A stretch of 6,479 bases of DNA from the NCBI GenBank assembly GCA_005773145.1, contig SXHS01000365.1:1-6479 (forward strand), written 5' to 3'. The stretch comes from Planctomycetaceae bacterium (lineage in GTDB: Bacteria; Planctomycetota; Planctomycetia; Pirellulales; Pirellulaceae). Of the stretch, positions 5,532 through 6,479 are shown in pieces. The notes below the pieces were generated by a model that worked only from the letters and a program-made list of their open reading frames with translations, did not search any database and was not told the origin of the DNA. The stretch's first letter is position 1, and every line of letters begins with the position of its first letter. The translations under genes were made by a program, and so were the position numbers.

Positions 5532-6479
5532 AGGCCGGACGGGCCCCCGCAACAAAAAACCCGAAAAATGCCAGCCGGCAACAGCCACTGGCCGGGCCCG
5601 ATTGTATCATCCCGGCCGCCCGGTGGCAACGTGACCGTTGACATGGTAGTTGACAGAATACTACAGTGTCGCAGCGGGAAACTTCCGGCCGAATTCCGGG
5701 AGTTGGAACCAAGCCAGGATGGGTGGCCGAGTGGACGAAGGCGGCAGTCTTGAAAACTGCAGTAGGGGAAACTCTACCGGGGGTTCGAATCCCTCCCCAT
5801 CCGTTTGACCGATTTGCAGCATCTTGCGGCGAGTCGCTGGAATTGGCGCAAACCTTTGCCGCGTTATGCGCTTCCGACGATTCGTGCGACTCCCCGCCGC
5901 TCGGCACGTGCGCGTGCTGCGCCGCATTTTGCGCCGCCTGTGCGCCGCATTCTGCGCCGCCCGTGGCTTGGGAAAAATGGGCGTCGGTCACCTGATAATA
6001 ATGCTTTCGGGCAATGTCCTCGCTGTTGCCCAGCCACTCGCATACCACATGTGAAGCAAACCGCTCGGCGAGCTCTGTTTGTCGGGAACTCCTGAGGTTG
6101 TGAAACAGCCGGGGCCAAGGCTTCAGGCCAGCCCGCATGATAATTCGCAAGAAATGCGTACGCAGATTGCAATTCCGCCACCCTGCCTTTCCCAGTGAAC
6201 TCGCACGCATGCGTGCATCGACCACGTACTCAGCACCCTCAGGGGCAAGCTCAAAGGCTTCCGCCAACACCGGACTAAGTTCTGGAAACAGCGGAATCGT
6301 CCGGTGGTCCTTACCAGGGTGGTGTTCCGTCTTGGGGGAGGAAACGACGATGCGGCCTGCGTCCCAATCAATATCCTGCCAACGGAGTGAAAGCACTTCG
6401 CTCGGGCAACGTAGGCCACCAAAGCGGGCCAGGGCAACGATTGCCCGCCAGTGATGGCTGGGACACGCTTCCAGCATCC
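5530..6479 (-). CDS. Tyrosine recombinase (phage-type integrase), 5' end outside window
   Basis: DNA strand-exchange enzyme of the lambda-integrase/XerD family. Only the catalytic domain and tail are visible; the N-terminal DNA-binding part (usually 150-200 residues) lies right of the window. The ATG at 6477 is probably internal. Counting from it: first catalytic arginine R23 in GGLRCPSE, beta-hairpin lysine K49 in SSPKTEHH, box II H126-x-x-R129 in LFHNLRSSRQ, and nucleophile Y160 in ARKHYYQV. The usual histidine or tryptophan of the LGH motif is asparagine (WLGNS, N151), which I believe is common in planctomycete integrases. After the core (about residue 170) comes an Ala/Gln/Ser-rich linker, then the frame runs without a stop through the antisense of the tRNA-Ser gene (GWGGIRTPGRV..., about 5717-5803) and ends at TAG 5530-5532. 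The tail past about 5804 is thus encoded by tRNA and flanking DNA and is unlikely to be a conserved domain. It probably drives integration and excision of an element lying to the right. Confidence 0.85.
   Translation of the reverse strand, partial: MLEACPSHHWRAIVALARFGGLRCPSEVLSLRWQDIDWDAGRIVVSSPKTEHHPGKDHRTIPLFPELSPVLAEAFELAPEGAEYVVDARMRASSLGKAGWRNCNLRTHFLRIIMRAGLKPWPRLFHNLRSSRQTELAERFASHVVCEWLGNSEDIARKHYYQVTDAHFSQATGGAECGAQAAQNAAQHAHVPSGGESHESSEAHNAAKVCANSSDSPQDAANRSNGWGGIRTPGRVSPTAVFKTAAFVHSATHPGLVPTPGIRPEVSRCDTVVFCQLPCQRSRCHRAAGMIQSGPASGCCRLAFFGFFVAGARPA
5554..5592 (-). terminator. Hairpin with two U-tracts: intrinsic terminator or leader attenuator
   Basis: On the minus strand GCCAG (5588-5592) pairs with CTGGC (5570-5574), and inside it GGC pairs with GCC around a TGTT loop. 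One base after the hairpin comes TTTTT (5564-5568), then CGGG and TTTTTT (5554-5559). It lies downstream of the integrase frame and between the leftward promoter and the small basic gene. It could stop antisense or integrase read-through, or act as an attenuator at the very 5' end of the operon transcript. The stem has an internal mismatch, so strength is uncertain. Confidence 0.45.
5601..5629 (-). promoter_or_regulatory. Sigma-70-type promoter for the leftward operon
   Basis: Minus strand: -35 TTGCCA (5624-5629, 5 of 6 to TTGACA), a 17-base spacer, and -10 TACAAT (5601-5606, 5 of 6 to TATAAT) preceded by TG one base upstream (extended -10). Predicted start is near 5594, giving a leader of about 75 bases before TTG 5519. 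It is the best promoter match I found upstream of the four export-related genes. Confidence 0.6.
5638..5667 (+). promoter_or_regulatory. Possible promoter of the tRNA-Ser gene
   Basis: Plus strand: TTGACA (5638-5643), 18 bases, then TACAGT (5662-5667, 4 of 6 to TATAAT). The predicted start near 5674 lies about 43 bases before the tRNA. A second TTGACA at 5650-5655 repeats the hexamer 12 bases on but has no -10 at usable distance. Confidence 0.4.
5717..5803 (+). tRNA. tRNA-Ser(UGA)
   Basis: 87-base class II tRNA. The acceptor GGATGGG (5717-5723) pairs with CCCATCC (5796-5802), discriminator G at 5803. The D arm is GCC...GGC. The anticodon arm is GCAGT / CTTGAAA / ACTGC with anticodon TGA (5751-5753), reading UCA serine codons. 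A long variable arm of about 18 bases (AGTAGGGGAAACTCTACC), typical of serine tRNAs, is followed by a T arm with loop TTCGAAT. The 3' CCA is not encoded. It sits beside a converging tyrosine recombinase gene and is the probable integration target. Confidence 0.96.
5744..5803 (+). other. Candidate attachment site (att) in the 3' half of the tRNA-Ser gene
   Basis: Tyrosine recombinases next to a tRNA 3' end commonly use the anticodon-to-3'-end segment as the crossover region. Here an integrase gene points toward the 3' end of this tRNA. The second copy (other att) is not in the window, so the core and its limits cannot be fixed; the stated span is a family-based guess. Confidence 0.35.
5918..5963. 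repeat. Two tandem 23-bp repeats inside the integrase linker
   Basis: Units 5918-5940 and 5941-5963 are identical except for two T/C differences (at unit positions 12 and 22). Each contains two TGCGCCGC half-units. Since 23 is not a multiple of three, the copies are read in different frames of the integrase gene, both giving Ala/Gln-rich peptide. Confidence 0.8.

Noticed and set aside
5650..5655. Second TTGACA as a separate tRNA promoter
   Set aside because: At 16-18 bases downstream there is no TATAAT-like hexamer; the copy may be a chance 12-base repeat of the first.
5142..5753. 203-codon plus-strand open frame
   Set aside because: It runs antisense to the ABC ATPase start and the small basic gene, across the operon promoter and into the tRNA; no domain-like pattern is visible.
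5530..5803. GWGGIRTPGRV... tail as a real protein domain
   Set aside because: It is the antisense translation of tRNA-Ser. It is part of the open frame but not evidence of a domain.
5661..5927. 88-codon minus-strand frame with GEGFEPPVEF
   Set aside because: It is an antisense-tRNA translation artefact; the competing frame carries the integrase motifs.
1..6479. CRISPR array, insertion-sequence inverted repeats or rRNA
   Set aside because: I saw no regularly spaced repeats, no transposase and no rRNA-like sequence on either strand.

Overview
The window most likely comes from a planctomycete of the Pirellula/Rhodopirellula kind. This rests on recognition, not a database search: the integrase has the C-terminal style I associate with planctomycete tyrosine recombinases, there is a very small basic protein of a planctomycete-type family, the base composition is moderately high GC, and the tRNA gene does not encode CCA. 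All protein genes recognised here lie on the minus strand. The only plus-strand gene is a tRNA-Ser.

Right part (about 5530-6479): the C-terminal half of a tyrosine recombinase, cut by the window edge, points at and reads without a stop straight through a tRNA-Ser(UGA) gene (5717-5803, plus strand). This is the usual layout of an element integrated at the 3' end of a tRNA gene, with the element extending right beyond the window. Between the tRNA and the operon lie two back-to-back promoter-like sequences: one rightward toward the tRNA, one leftward toward the operon. The leftward one is followed by a hairpin with U-tracts.

Left and middle part (1-5519): an apparent four-gene leftward operon. 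In transcription order it encodes a 63-residue basic protein starting with TTG (5328-5519), an ABC ATPase fused to a cyclic-nucleotide-binding domain (4092-5249), a SecA-like ATPase that ends where the scaffold helix ends and lacks the helical wing, two-helix finger and C-terminal tail (1900-3885), and a membrane-fusion (HlyD-type) protein with two GAF-like regions before its single membrane segment (3' end outside the window). The last two genes are only 4 bases apart.

Read together, three parts of an envelope export machine sit in one transcription unit: an ABC motor, a SecA-type motor and a periplasmic adaptor. Two of them carry small-molecule sensor-type domains (cNMP-binding, GAF). This suggests a ligand-gated export or envelope system. 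No ABC permease, outer-membrane factor or substrate is visible; these may lie left of base 1. The substrate and the joint function are inference.
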